From: Duganella aquatilis | Lineage (GTDB): Bacteria; Pseudomonadota; Gammaproteobacteria; Burkholderiales; Burkholderiaceae_D | Assembly: GCF_009674565.1 (NCBI RefSeq) | Contig: NZ_WKJL01000017.1 | Span: 62,001-126,000, forward strand | DNA length: 64,000 nt | Direction of reading: 5' to 3' | Shown here: piece after piece, positions 42,602 to 51,176 of the stretch | How the letters are laid out: every line of letters starts with the position of its first letter | Position numbering within the stretch: position 1 is the first letter of the stretch | Made by a program: the position numbers and the translations under genes | Notes under the pieces: model-generated | Databases searched by the model: none | What the model was told of the DNA's origin: nothing | The model's input: the letters and a program-made list of their open reading frames with translations, nothing else

Positions 42602-44917
42602 ATGGTTGCTACCCTCCCGGGCGCACGGCACCAGGCCGCGCCTTTGTCCCTTCACGTCCGATCCGCCCTGCTGGTCATGCTGGGCGCGGTTGCCATGCCG
42701 TCCTTCGCGCAGGACGCGCCGGCCACGCCTTCCACTGAACTGTCGGAAATCCTGGTCAAGGCCAGGCGCGATCTCGACGCCTCCACCAAAAACGGCAGTA
42801 CCACGGTGCTGAGCACGCGTCAGCTGGAGCAGAACAACGCCATCGACATGGCCAATATCGCGCGCTACTCGCCGCTGGTGTCCGTGCCGGCCGCGGCCAG
42901 CGGCGGCGGCAATATCTGGGATGGCGCCGGCAACACCGGCATCAACATCCGCGGCGTCGAAGGCAACCGCATCAGCCTGCAGCTGGACGGCATCGCGCTG
43001 CCGGATGCGGCCTCGCGCCCGGACGGCACCTCGAACAACTCCTTCGGCATCGGCCGCGACTACTTCGATCCGGAAATCTTCCGTGAAGTGATCATCGGTT
43101 CCGGCGCCAGCCCGACCGGCGGCGGCTCGCCGGGCCTGGGTGGTTCGGTGTCCTTCATCACCAAGGCGCCGGAAGACTACCTGGACGGCACGCGCAAGGT
43201 CTACGCCGACTACAAGTTCGGCTACACCTCGGATCACGGCATGCGCCTGCACGCGGTCACCGCCGCCGCCGAAATCAGCCCGAGCCTGAAAGCGCTGATC
43301 GTCGCCGCGCACCGTACCGGCGACGCCTCGAAAATCAACAGCAGCGCGCCGGTGAATCCGGATGAATGGGATTCGAACGCCATCCTGGCCAAGCTGAACT
43401 GGTCTATTGCCAGGGACCAGAAGCTGAACTTCACCATCGACAGTTACAGGGCCGAGCACAACCGCGAGTTCGACAACAAGGTCGGCAGCTCGTATCCGGA
43501 CGGCGCCACGCAGGACTCCAACACCAAGCGCACCCGCTTCAGCGTCGAACACCAGTGGACGCCCACCGGCGTGGCGCTGTTCGACACGCTGGACACCAAG
43601 GCCTACACGCAGAAATCCGAAGTGGTCGACCTGACCCATGCCGACTACATCACCGGCGCGCAGCCCTATATCCGCGACATCAATACCGGCTTCTACAACG
43701 ACAACAAGGGCCTGTCGCTGGACGCCACCAAGCAGCTGTCGGGCAATCTGCTGAGCTACGGCGTCAGCTATGAACAGCAGGAAAGCCGCCGCCCTTGGAG
43801 CGAAGACCGCGTGGTGGTAAAAACCGGCGCGCACCAGTTCACGCTGAAGAACCGCATGGCCGACATGGATACCGAAAAATTCGTCGCCTATGTGCGCGAC
43901 GAGATCGGCTTCTCGCTGGGCGGCCTGCCGTCCACGCTGACGCCGGGCCTGCGCGGCGAACAGCGCAAACTGTCGCCGAAGAACCTGCAAAACTACGTGG
44001 TCGCCGTGCCGAGCGCGGCCAAGGAGATCAAGGACGAAACCGATTCCTTCTTCACGCCGTCGCTGAACCTGTCGGTGGAACTGACACCCAAGCTGAACGC
44101 CTTTGCGCAGTACTCGCGCGGCACGCGCCTGCCGACGGCGGCCGAGCGCACCGGCACCTACGACTCGTTCAGCTACACCGGCGCCGGCAACGGCTACGCG
44201 GTGCTGGGCAATCCTGACCTGAAAAAAGAAACCAGCAACGCCTTTGAAGTGGGCCTGAAAGGCGCGCCGACACCGGGCGTGGAATTCAGCGCCTCGGTGT
44301 TCGACACCCGCTACAGCAACTTCATCGAATACGCGACGCAGCCGGCCGATCCGGTCAACTACCCGACCATCACCTTCGGCCTGTACCGTCCGGAAAACGT
44401 CGGCAAGGCCAATATCTACGGCGTGGAATTCAGTTCGCGCTTCGAGCTGGGCCAGTGGATGAACACCATGAAAGGCTACAGCGTCAACCTGGCGGCCGGC
44501 GCCTCGAAAGGTACGTCGGAAAACACCAGCACCGGCAAGAAAGCCGACCTGCCGTCGGTGCAGCCGTACAAGGCCAACGCCACCTTCGCCTATGACGATC
44601 CGGGCCTGCGCGGCGGTGCGGCGCTGACCGCCAGCGCTGCGCGCGGCAAGCAGGCCGCCGGCGACGTGCTGACCGGCACCACGACCACCATGTTCAAGGT
44701 GCCCGGTTACGGCGTGCTGGACCTGACCGCCTACTGGAACATCAACAAGCACGTCACCCTCAGCGGCGGCGTCTACAACCTGAACGACAAGAAGTACTGG
44801 GACTACGCCTCGTCGCGCAGCCTGCCTGCCGGCGCCACGGCCGCCACCCTGGCCGACATCGAACGCCAGACGCGTCCGGGCCGCAACTACGCCTTTAACC
44901 TCAAAGTGATTTACTAA
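42602..44917 (+). CDS. TonB-dependent receptor, probably heme/hemoprotein type
   Basis: The 771-residue product has a signal region (..SLHVRSALLVMLGAVAMPSFAQ), a plug beginning STELSEILVKARRD with INIRGVEGNRISLQLDGIAL and EVIIGSGASPTGGGSPGLGG, and a barrel ending GRNYAFNLKVIY. The plug and the FSYTGAGNGYAVLGNPDLKK, ETSNAFEVG region resemble TonB-dependent hemoglobin/heme receptors. A Fur-like box lies upstream and a HemS-like gene starts 10 bp after its stop. Heme as ligand is inferred from context; the usual FRAP/NPNL histidine motif is not obvious. Confidence 0.85.
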   Translation: MVATLPGARHQAAPLSLHVRSALLVMLGAVAMPSFAQDAPATPSTELSEILVKARRDLDASTKNGSTTVLSTRQLEQNNAIDMANIARYSPLVSVPAAASGGGNIWDGAGNTGINIRGVEGNRISLQLDGIALPDAASRPDGTSNNSFGIGRDYFDPEIFREVIIGSGASPTGGGSPGLGGSVSFITKAPEDYLDGTRKVYADYKFGYTSDHGMRLHAVTAAAEISPSLKALIVAAHRTGDASKINSSAPVNPDEWDSNAILAKLNWSIARDQKLNFTIDSYRAEHNREFDNKVGSSYPDGATQDSNTKRTRFSVEHQWTPTGVALFDTLDTKAYTQKSEVVDLTHADYITGAQPYIRDINTGFYNDNKGLSLDATKQLSGNLLSYGVSYEQQESRRPWSEDRVVVKTGAHQFTLKNRMADMDTEKFVAYVRDEIGFSLGGLPSTLTPGLRGEQRKLSPKNLQNYVVAVPSAAKEIKDETDSFFTPSLNLSVELTPKLNAFAQYSRGTRLPTAAERTGTYDSFSYTGAGNGYAVLGNPDLKKETSNAFEVGLKGAPTPGVEFSASVFDTRYSNFIEYATQPADPVNYPTITFGLYRPENVGKANIYGVEFSSRFELGQWMNTMKGYSVNLAAGASKGTSENTSTGKKADLPSVQPYKANATFAYDDPGLRGGAALTASAARGKQAAGDVLTGTTTTMFKVPGYGVLDLTAYWNINKHVTLSGGVYNLNDKKYWDYASSRSLPAGATAATLADIERQTRPGRNYAFNLKVIY

Positions 44918-44927
44918 GGAGCTCGCC

Positions 44928-46085
44928 ATGAAACCTCACCATCGATTCGCCCTGGCGCTGACCGGCGCCTTGCTGATCTCTGCATCGGCCGGTGCCGCCA
45001 GCCTGACGGAACGCTACGACGCCCTGCGCGCTGAGCAGCCGAAACTGCCGCTGCGCGACGCCGCCGCCAAACTGAATGTGTCGGAAGCCGAACTGCTGGC
45101 CACCACCGGCCTCGGCAAGACCGTAACGCGCTTGCAGGAGGGCGACAATGTGCCGCGCGAAATCATGCGCCGCGCGCTGGACCTCGGCAAAGTCATGGCG
45201 CTGACGCGCAATGAAAACGGCGTGCTGGAACGCACCGGCGTCGCCACCCGCCTGAAGCCGCAGGAAGAAGTGGCCGGCCTCGACGCGGACAAGGAAAAGG
45301 AACGCGAAGCGCGCCTGCGCAACATCGCCGGCGGCTACCTGGGCGGCGAGATCGACCTGCGCTTCACCTTTAAAAACTGGAAGTACGCGTTTGCCGTGGT
45401 GCAGCCGGGCAAGGACGGCGTGGTGACGCGCAGCCTGCAATTCTTCGACCAGAGCGGCAACGCAGGGCACAAGCTGTACGTCAAGAGCGATGAAGGCGTG
45501 GCCGTGTTTGACAAGATCGTCGCCGACTTCCGCAACCCGGTGCAGAGCGCGGATCTGAAAGTGGCGGCAGCGCCGCTGAAACCGGCCGAGAAACCGGACA
45601 GCGCGATCGACGTCAAGGAATACCAGATGGCGTGGAACGAGCTGAACGATGTGCACCAGTTCAATCGCCTGCTGACCGAGTTCGGCATGTCGCGCGAGCA
45701 GGCGCTGCGGCTGGGGCCGGTGGACAAGGTGCAGCGGGTGACGCCGCAGGCGGTGCGTCAGTTGCTGGAGGAGTCAGCCAAGCAGAAGATCGACATCATG
45801 GCCTTCCTGGGCAATGATGCGGCGATTCAGATTTACAGCGGCAAGATCAGCAAGGTGCAGGAGGCGGGCGGGTACTTCAACGTGCTCGATCCGGAGTTCA
45901 ATTTGCACCTGCGCGATAGCGCTTTCCACAGTGGCTACGTGATCAAGCGTGCCGGGGTGACGTCGGTGGAGTTCTTCGACAGGAATGGGGATCTGGTGGT
46001 GAGCTTCTTCGGCGTCCGCGAGCGCAACAAGCCGCAGCCGCAGAGCTGGGTTGATATGACCGCAGCCCTGCCGAAAGCAGGTTAA
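44928..46085 (+). CDS. HemS/HmuS-like heme-handling protein with a signal peptide
   Basis: The ATG follows AAGGAGC by 6-7 nt. The 385-residue product has two homologous halves as in HemS/HmuS: first half TERYDALRAEQPKLPLRDAA, AKLNVSEAELLAT; second half KIDIMAFLGNDAAIQIYSGK, GGYFNVLDPEFNLHLRD, TSVEFFDRNGDLVVSFFGVR. HemS proteins are normally cytoplasmic heme carriers or degraders. Here residues 1-24 (MKPHHRFALALTGALLISAS...) form a clear signal peptide, predicting a periplasmic location. It is in an operon with the preceding receptor, so it may accept heme coming through the outer membrane. The location is predicted, not shown. Confidence 0.82.
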   Translation: MKPHHRFALALTGALLISASAGAASLTERYDALRAEQPKLPLRDAAAKLNVSEAELLATTGLGKTVTRLQEGDNVPREIMRRALDLGKVMALTRNENGVLERTGVATRLKPQEEVAGLDADKEKEREARLRNIAGGYLGGEIDLRFTFKNWKYAFAVVQPGKDGVVTRSLQFFDQSGNAGHKLYVKSDEGVAVFDKIVADFRNPVQSADLKVAAAPLKPAEKPDSAIDVKEYQMAWNELNDVHQFNRLLTEFGMSREQALRLGPVDKVQRVTPQAVRQLLEESAKQKIDIMAFLGNDAAIQIYSGKISKVQEAGGYFNVLDPEFNLHLRDSAFHSGYVIKRAGVTSVEFFDRNGDLVVSFFGVRERNKPQPQSWVDMTAALPKAG

Positions 46086-46090
46086 AAAAT

Positions 46091-46178
46091 CCGGGGTCAG
46101 GTCCCCCATTTCTACACGACCTCAACTGTAGCAACTGCTACGGTTGAGGTCGTGTAGAAATGGGGGACCTGACCCCGG
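46091..46178. repeat. 88-bp palindromic repeat element, copy 3
   Basis: Two 42-bp arms around AACT, complementary except for one T-G wobble. Ends CCGGGGTCAG/CTGACCCCGG and core GTAGC/GCTAC as in copies 1 and 2; the middle (GTCCCCCATTTCTACACGA) is close to copy 1 but differs at positions that are changed in both arms. It sits between convergent genes, 5 bp after the HemS-like stop codon. Confidence 0.95.
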
Positions 46179-46190
46179 AGTTTAGGCGCG

Positions 46191-47384
46191 TCAGCTGATG
46201 GCGGCGCGGCCCAGGGCTGGGTCGTCGGTGAAGAAGCCGTCAATGCCGGTGGCAACGTAGCGCTTGATTTCGGCGATGGAGCCGGCCTCATTACGCGCAG
46301 CATCGCCGGCGTTATTACGGAAGTCGGCAGCCAGGAAATGATTCTCCGGACGGAAGGTCCATGGCTCCACGCGCAGGCCAACTTTATGCGCATCCTCTAC
46401 CAGCGACGACGGCGCATCCAGCGAACCATCCTTCTTCAGCGGAATGATCGAACGCGTCGGCGGCGCCACCACATCCGCATACTGCGCGATATCGCGCAAG
46501 CCAGCCGGCGTGCACATCTGCGCGAACGTCAGCGTGCCACCCGCCGCCGCCACATCCATCGGACGCACGTTCTCACCAATCACCAGCTGCATCAAGCGCA
46601 GATTGGCGCGATGGCCCAGCTTGCCGCGCAGGTATTTCAGATTCGCCACTTCAAACGACTGAATCTCCACCGGATTGCGACGGGTGTAGTCATGCGCGCC
46701 CAGGATCGCCAGGAAACGGTCCTCCAGCGGCAAACCAACGCTGGCGAAATAGGTCGAATGCTTCAGCTCCGGCACAATCCCGACGATACGCCCGCGCGCC
46801 GCCGACTCGGCCGCGACGAAGTCGATGATCTCTTCAAACGTCAGCACCTGGAACATGCCGTTGTACTGCGCGCTGCCCGGACGGAATTGCGGAATCCGCT
46901 CCACCGCGCGCAGCGTTTTCAGTTCCAGCAGCGTGAAGTCATCGACAAACCAGCCTTCATGCGTTTCGCCGTCGATGGTTTTGCGCGTCTTGCGGCTGGC
47001 AAATTCCGGATGGCTGGCGACGTCGGTGGTCTCGCTCAAGAACGCTTCGTGGCGCGCGACCAGCACGCCATCCTTGGTGCTGACCAGGTCCGGTTCGACA
47101 TAGTCGGCGCCATCGGCAATCGCCTTGGCATACGAACCCAGCGTGTGCTCCGGACGCAGCGCGCTGGAACCGCGGTGGCCGAAGATCAGCGGACGCGGCT
47201 GCGCCACGCCCACCGGACCGACGCCCGGCATGCCGGACAGGTCCGGCGTGGCGAACGCGCCCGGCGTCAGCATGCTGGCCGCCTGCGCCATGCCCGGCAG
47301 CAGCAGGGCCGCGCCGGTGGCGGCCGCCGCCGTCTGGATGAAGCCGCGACGCGAGAGTCGCTTGGGCAAATAAAGTGTGGTCAT
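46191..47384 (-). CDS. glpQ: Glycerophosphodiester phosphodiesterase, Tat-exported
   Basis: The 397-residue product begins with a twin-arginine signal (LSRRGFIQTAAAATGAALLL). The GDPD barrel shows IFGHRGSSALRPEHTLGSY (HRG...PE-T), DYVEPDLVSTKDGVLVARHE (E-D-H metal site) and a C-terminal GIDGFFTDDP. It hydrolyses glycerophosphodiesters to glycerol 3-phosphate in the periplasm. Its start codon overlaps the stop of the upstream TonB receptor (TGATG), making them translationally coupled, so the receptor probably imports or binds a phosphodiester-type or phosphate-rich ligand. Confidence 0.94.
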   Translation of the reverse strand: MTTLYLPKRLSRRGFIQTAAAATGAALLLPGMAQAASMLTPGAFATPDLSGMPGVGPVGVAQPRPLIFGHRGSSALRPEHTLGSYAKAIADGADYVEPDLVSTKDGVLVARHEAFLSETTDVASHPEFASRKTRKTIDGETHEGWFVDDFTLLELKTLRAVERIPQFRPGSAQYNGMFQVLTFEEIIDFVAAESAARGRIVGIVPELKHSTYFASVGLPLEDRFLAILGAHDYTRRNPVEIQSFEVANLKYLRGKLGHRANLRLMQLVIGENVRPMDVAAAGGTLTFAQMCTPAGLRDIAQYADVVAPPTRSIIPLKKDGSLDAPSSLVEDAHKVGLRVEPWTFRPENHFLAADFRNNAGDAARNEAGSIAEIKRYVATGIDGFFTDDPALGRAAIS

Positions 47385-49774
47385 CAGAAGTCCGCCATCA
47401 AAGTCAGGAAGCCCTGACGAGGTGCAATTGGGAAGGTATTGTACGTGCCGCTGGCCGCGCCGACCACCACGTTCAGATCACCCTCGCGATTGGCCAGGTT
47501 GGTCACGTTCAGACGATAGCGCGCATTCTTCACCCAGCCGCCATTCAGGAATGGCAGCTTGCCCGATACGGCCAGGCTCGTCAGGAAATAATTGCTGACC
47601 GACAGGTCGTTGGTGTAGGTCGCGTAGCGCTTGCCGACGTAGTCGCCGATCAGCTGGAACTCGGTGTCGGCCACGTTCAGCGTGGCGACGGTCTTGTTCA
47701 TCCACTCCGGGCTGCCCGGCACTTTTTTGCCGGCGGTCAGCACGGTGTCCTTGCCGTTCAGGTAGTTGTCATCGTATTTCGACTGGTTGTACGACAGCGC
47801 GTTGTACAGCGAGAAGGTACGGCCGAAGTGGGCGGTGGCCGACAGGTCGACGCCGTTGGTCTTGACGCTGCCGACGTTGGTCAGCACCGCCAGGTTGCCG
47901 CCGATGATGGACGAGATCACCGAGGTCGGGCTGATCTGCAGCAGGCGGTCCTTGAAGTCGACGTGGTAGACGTTGATCTGGCCGTCGATCGCGCTCAGCG
48001 CACCCCAGTTCAGCTGGTGGCTGCTGCGCAGGCCGGCTTCGTAGGTGATCGAGGTTTCAGGCTTGGCGGTGGTCTTGAACAGGTCGAACGCGGCCTGGCT
48101 TGACAGGCTCCATGGCGAAGCACCGCCGCCGCCGTAGGTGACGAACTGGCGCATGTTCTTCTGCACGTTGAAGAAAGCCTGGTCCTGGGCGGTGATATCC
48201 CAGCGGCCGCCGATCTGCGGCAGGAACCATTTCTTGGTGTCGATATTACCGACCGGCAGCGCGGTCGAACCGGCGATGGCGCCGTTCTTCGGCTGCACCG
48301 GGAACTGGCCGTCGGCAAATTGCAGGCTCGACTTGAAGCCGGCCTGCAGCGACAGGTCAGGGCGCACGCGCCATTCGTCCTGCAGGCTCAGCTGGGCGAC
48401 CTTGTTGTCGATCTCGCTGCCGTACTGGGTGATCAGCGGATTGCTTGGACGGTCGTATGGCGAGCTTGGATTGTTCACGTCCAGCGCATACCAGCGGCGG
48501 TAGGCCGACGAGCGGTTATGTTCCAGCCACAGGCCGGCTTGCAGGTTGTGGTTGCCGATTTCGGTCTTGAAGTTCGACAGCCAGCCGTTGCGGTTGATCG
48601 TGTATTCGGTGGTGCGGGTGGCGTAGCCGGAGTTGCCGAACACCTGTTTCAGGTTCTGGCCAGGGAAGTAGACGGCGAACAGTGCCGGCAGGCCGGCCAC
48701 GCCGATCGGACCGGCCACCACGCCGACGCCGTCGTCGTTGTGGTAGTAGATCTGGTTCGACCAGGTGGTGGTGTCGTTGATGTTCCAGTCGTACTTGGCG
48801 TAGGTCAGGTAGTCGGTACGCTGCGCATCGCTGTAGTAGTTGCGGTAGTTATTGCCTTCCGCCGCAGGCGTGCCGCCGGTGGCCGACAGGTAGCCCACCG
48901 CCTGCTGGAAGTTCGGGTACATGAACGGACGGGTGTATGGCTGGTATTTCTCGGTGGCCGAGCGCACGGTGCTGTCTTCGTTCGGTTCGATCTTGTCCGA
49001 GTACGCGAAGTACAGCGTCAGCTTGCCGTTGTTGCCGTTGTTGATGAACTTGGCGTTGACCTGGTCGCCGCCCTGGCGGCCGTTGAAGTCCCAGGCTTTC
49101 TGCTCGTGGTGCACGGCCGAGATGTAGGCGCTGTTGCCATCGCCGAAGTTGCCGGTGTCGTAACGCACGAAGGTGCGCGAGGTGGTGTAGCTGCCGACGG
49201 TCTGCTGCACGGCCACGTTGCGGTTAGGCAGCGGGTTGCTGGAGAAGGTCTCGATGGTGCCGCCCAGGTTGCTGGTCGAGGCGGTCGACAGGTCGCCGGC
49301 GCCCGACGACAGGATCACGCTGCCGACGTTTTCGCTGGTGATGGCGCGCTGCGGCGACAGGCCGTTGTAGTTGCCGTATTGCTGGTCGCCCAGCGGCACG
49401 CCGTCCAGCGTGTAGCCCAGCTGCGAGCCGCTGAAACCGTGGATGAACAGCGACAGGTTTTGTTCGTTATTGCCCCATGGGTCGGCGGTCTGGAAGCTGA
49501 CGCCCGGCAGGGTTTGCAGCGCTTTCAGCGGGTTGATACCCGGCAGCATTTTCTGCATGTCGTTCTTGCCCAGTTCCACCGACGAGCGCGATTTGCGGGT
49601 GGCGACTTCCACCGTGGCGATCGGTTCGGCTGCGGCGGCTTCGGCTTCCGTAGCGGTTTCGACGGCGGCTGGGGTGTCGGCCATGTCGGCGACAGCGGCG
49701 GCAACGTTGGCGGCCATGGCCAGCATCGGGAAGCTCAGCGCGGCGAAGCACACTGCGGATAATTTCTTGTTCAT
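47384..49774 (-). CDS. TonB-dependent receptor coupled to glpQ
   Basis: The 796-residue product has a signal peptide (SAVCFAALSFPMLAMAANVA), then an Ala/Glu-rich stretch, a plug (VEVATRKSRSSVELGKNDMQ; SLFIHGFSGSQLGYTLDGVP; SSGAGDLSTASTSNLGGTIE) and a barrel ending PRQGFLTLMADF. The stop overlaps the glpQ start by one base. No iron box was found upstream. The coupling suggests a role in organic phosphate uptake; no Pho box was recognised by eye in the 119-bp gap upstream. Confidence 0.9.
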   Translation of the reverse strand: MNKKLSAVCFAALSFPMLAMAANVAAAVADMADTPAAVETATEAEAAAAEPIATVEVATRKSRSSVELGKNDMQKMLPGINPLKALQTLPGVSFQTADPWGNNEQNLSLFIHGFSGSQLGYTLDGVPLGDQQYGNYNGLSPQRAITSENVGSVILSSGAGDLSTASTSNLGGTIETFSSNPLPNRNVAVQQTVGSYTTSRTFVRYDTGNFGDGNSAYISAVHHEQKAWDFNGRQGGDQVNAKFINNGNNGKLTLYFAYSDKIEPNEDSTVRSATEKYQPYTRPFMYPNFQQAVGYLSATGGTPAAEGNNYRNYYSDAQRTDYLTYAKYDWNINDTTTWSNQIYYHNDDGVGVVAGPIGVAGLPALFAVYFPGQNLKQVFGNSGYATRTTEYTINRNGWLSNFKTEIGNHNLQAGLWLEHNRSSAYRRWYALDVNNPSSPYDRPSNPLITQYGSEIDNKVAQLSLQDEWRVRPDLSLQAGFKSSLQFADGQFPVQPKNGAIAGSTALPVGNIDTKKWFLPQIGGRWDITAQDQAFFNVQKNMRQFVTYGGGGASPWSLSSQAAFDLFKTTAKPETSITYEAGLRSSHQLNWGALSAIDGQINVYHVDFKDRLLQISPTSVISSIIGGNLAVLTNVGSVKTNGVDLSATAHFGRTFSLYNALSYNQSKYDDNYLNGKDTVLTAGKKVPGSPEWMNKTVATLNVADTEFQLIGDYVGKRYATYTNDLSVSNYFLTSLAVSGKLPFLNGGWVKNARYRLNVTNLANREGDLNVVVGAASGTYNTFPIAPRQGFLTLMADF

Positions 49775-49893
49775 GTTTACCTTGGATACAAGTTGGAAGG
49801 AATTGCAACGCTGCGGAATGATAGGGACTGAGTGTTACCGGATGATGACCAGGCTGGGGTACACTGCTGTCTGGAAATAAGAGGGGAGTTGCA

Positions 49894-50211
49894 ATGCGCA
49901 GAATCTTGTTGCTGGCGATGCCGCTGGCGATGGCAGTGACCGGCTGTTCGATCGATCAATCGCGGCTGGGGAATTTCGTCAACCAGACCGTACAGCCCGG
50001 CATGCCGATGGAGCAGGCGCTGGTGCGCATGCAGGCCGAAGGCTTTTATTGCAACGCCGGCAGCGGCGCCGATGCGGTCATTGCCTGCACGCGAACTTAC
50101 ACGCGGCTGGTGCAGAAGAATTGCGTCGAGCGTGTCGACCTGGTTCGCAGCGCCACTTCGGCGAAGACGCTCGGCGCCATCGATGTGCTGGAAGTAAAGT
50201 GTCCCAAATAA
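49894..50211 (+). CDS. Small lipoprotein, 105 residues
   Basis: A lipobox is present (LLLAMPLAMAVTGC, Cys18). The mature part (SIDQSRLGNFVNQTVQPGMP; MEQALVRMQAEGFYCNAG) resembles a small SmpA/BLC-like helix-strand unit (QPGMPMEQALVRMQAEGF is typical of such modules). Three further cysteines may form disulfides. Its stop codon overlaps the next gene's start (TAATG). I do not recognise a specific family; function unknown. Outer-membrane or periplasmic-face location is predicted. Confidence 0.75.
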   Translation: MRRILLLAMPLAMAVTGCSIDQSRLGNFVNQTVQPGMPMEQALVRMQAEGFYCNAGSGADAVIACTRTYTRLVQKNCVERVDLVRSATSAKTLGAIDVLEVKCPK

Positions 50212-51176
50212 TGAAGCGTCCGCGTTTTCTGCCTGATAACTTCACGCTGGCGATGATCGTCACGGTGATCGCCGCCAGCCTCTTCCCATGCCACGGCGAA
50301 GGCGCCGTCATCTTCAACAATGTGACCCACGTCGCGGTGTCGCTGCTGTTCTTCCTGCACGGCGCCAAGCTGTCGCGCGAAGCGGTGGTGGCCGGCATCA
50401 CGCACTGGCGCTTGCATCTGCTGGTGCTGCTGTGCACCTTCGCGCTGTTCCCGCTGCTGGGCCTGGTGTTGAAGCCGCTGCTGACGCCGCTGGTGACACC
50501 GGACCTGTACCTGGGCATTTTGTTCCTGTGCATGCTGCCGTCCACCGTGCAGTCGTCGATCGCCTTCACGGCGGCGGCGCGCGGCAATGTGCCGGCGGCG
50601 ATCTGCAGCGCCTCGGCCTCGAACTTGCTGGGGATATTTTTAACGCCGGTGCTGGTCGGCCTGCTGACCTCGGCGCAGATGCAGGGTGGCTCGCCGCTGG
50701 AGTCGGCCTTGCAGATCGCGCTGCAACTGCTGCTGCCGTTCATTGCCGGCCAGGTGGCGCGGCGCTGGATCGGCGGCTGGGTCGAGCGCAACAAGGCGCT
50801 GACGCGGCTGGTCGATCAGGGCTCGATTCTGCTGGTGGTGTACACCGCCTTCAGCGAAGCGGTGGGGCAGGGCCTGTGGCACGAGGTGTCGTGGGCGACC
50901 TTGGCCGGCCTGATGGTGATCAATGCGCTGCTGCTGGGACTGGTGATGGGGATCAGCGCGTTTGCCGCGCGCCGTCTCGGCTTTAACCGCGAGGACCGGA
51001 TTGCGATTGTGTTCTGCGGCTCCAAGAAGAGCCTGGCCAGCGGCGTGCCGATGGCCAAGGTGCTGTTCGCGGGCGGCGCGCTGGGCGCCGTGGTGCTGCC
51101 GCTGATGCTGTTCCACCAGCTGCAGCTGATGGTCTGCGCCGTGCTGGCGCAGCGCTACGCACAAGAAAAAGATTAG
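50211..51176 (+). CDS. Bile acid:sodium symporter family transporter (SBF-like, YfeH type)
   Basis: The ATG at 50211 overlaps the lipoprotein stop; the 321-residue product has about nine to ten membrane helices. Motifs include VAVSLLFFLHGAKLSREAV, LPSTVQSSIAFTAAARGNVP and IVFCGSKKSLASGVPMAKVL, typical of the SBF-like (YfeH/DUF4137) branch of the bile acid:Na+ symporters. Substrate unknown; these proteins move organic anions or other solutes with sodium. The translational overlap with the lipoprotein gene is unusual for the family. The 3' end overlaps the convergent hslO by 4 bp. Confidence 0.88.
   Translation: MKRPRFLPDNFTLAMIVTVIAASLFPCHGEGAVIFNNVTHVAVSLLFFLHGAKLSREAVVAGITHWRLHLLVLLCTFALFPLLGLVLKPLLTPLVTPDLYLGILFLCMLPSTVQSSIAFTAAARGNVPAAICSASASNLLGIFLTPVLVGLLTSAQMQGGSPLESALQIALQLLLPFIAGQVARRWIGGWVERNKALTRLVDQGSILLVVYTAFSEAVGQGLWHEVSWATLAGLMVINALLLGLVMGISAFAARRLGFNREDRIAIVFCGSKKSLASGVPMAKVLFAGGALGAVVLPLMLFHQLQLMVCAVLAQRYAQEKD

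Noticed and set aside
42578..44929. 783-codon open frame antisense to the TonB receptor
   Set aside because: No motif, biased composition, fully explained by the receptor on the other strand.
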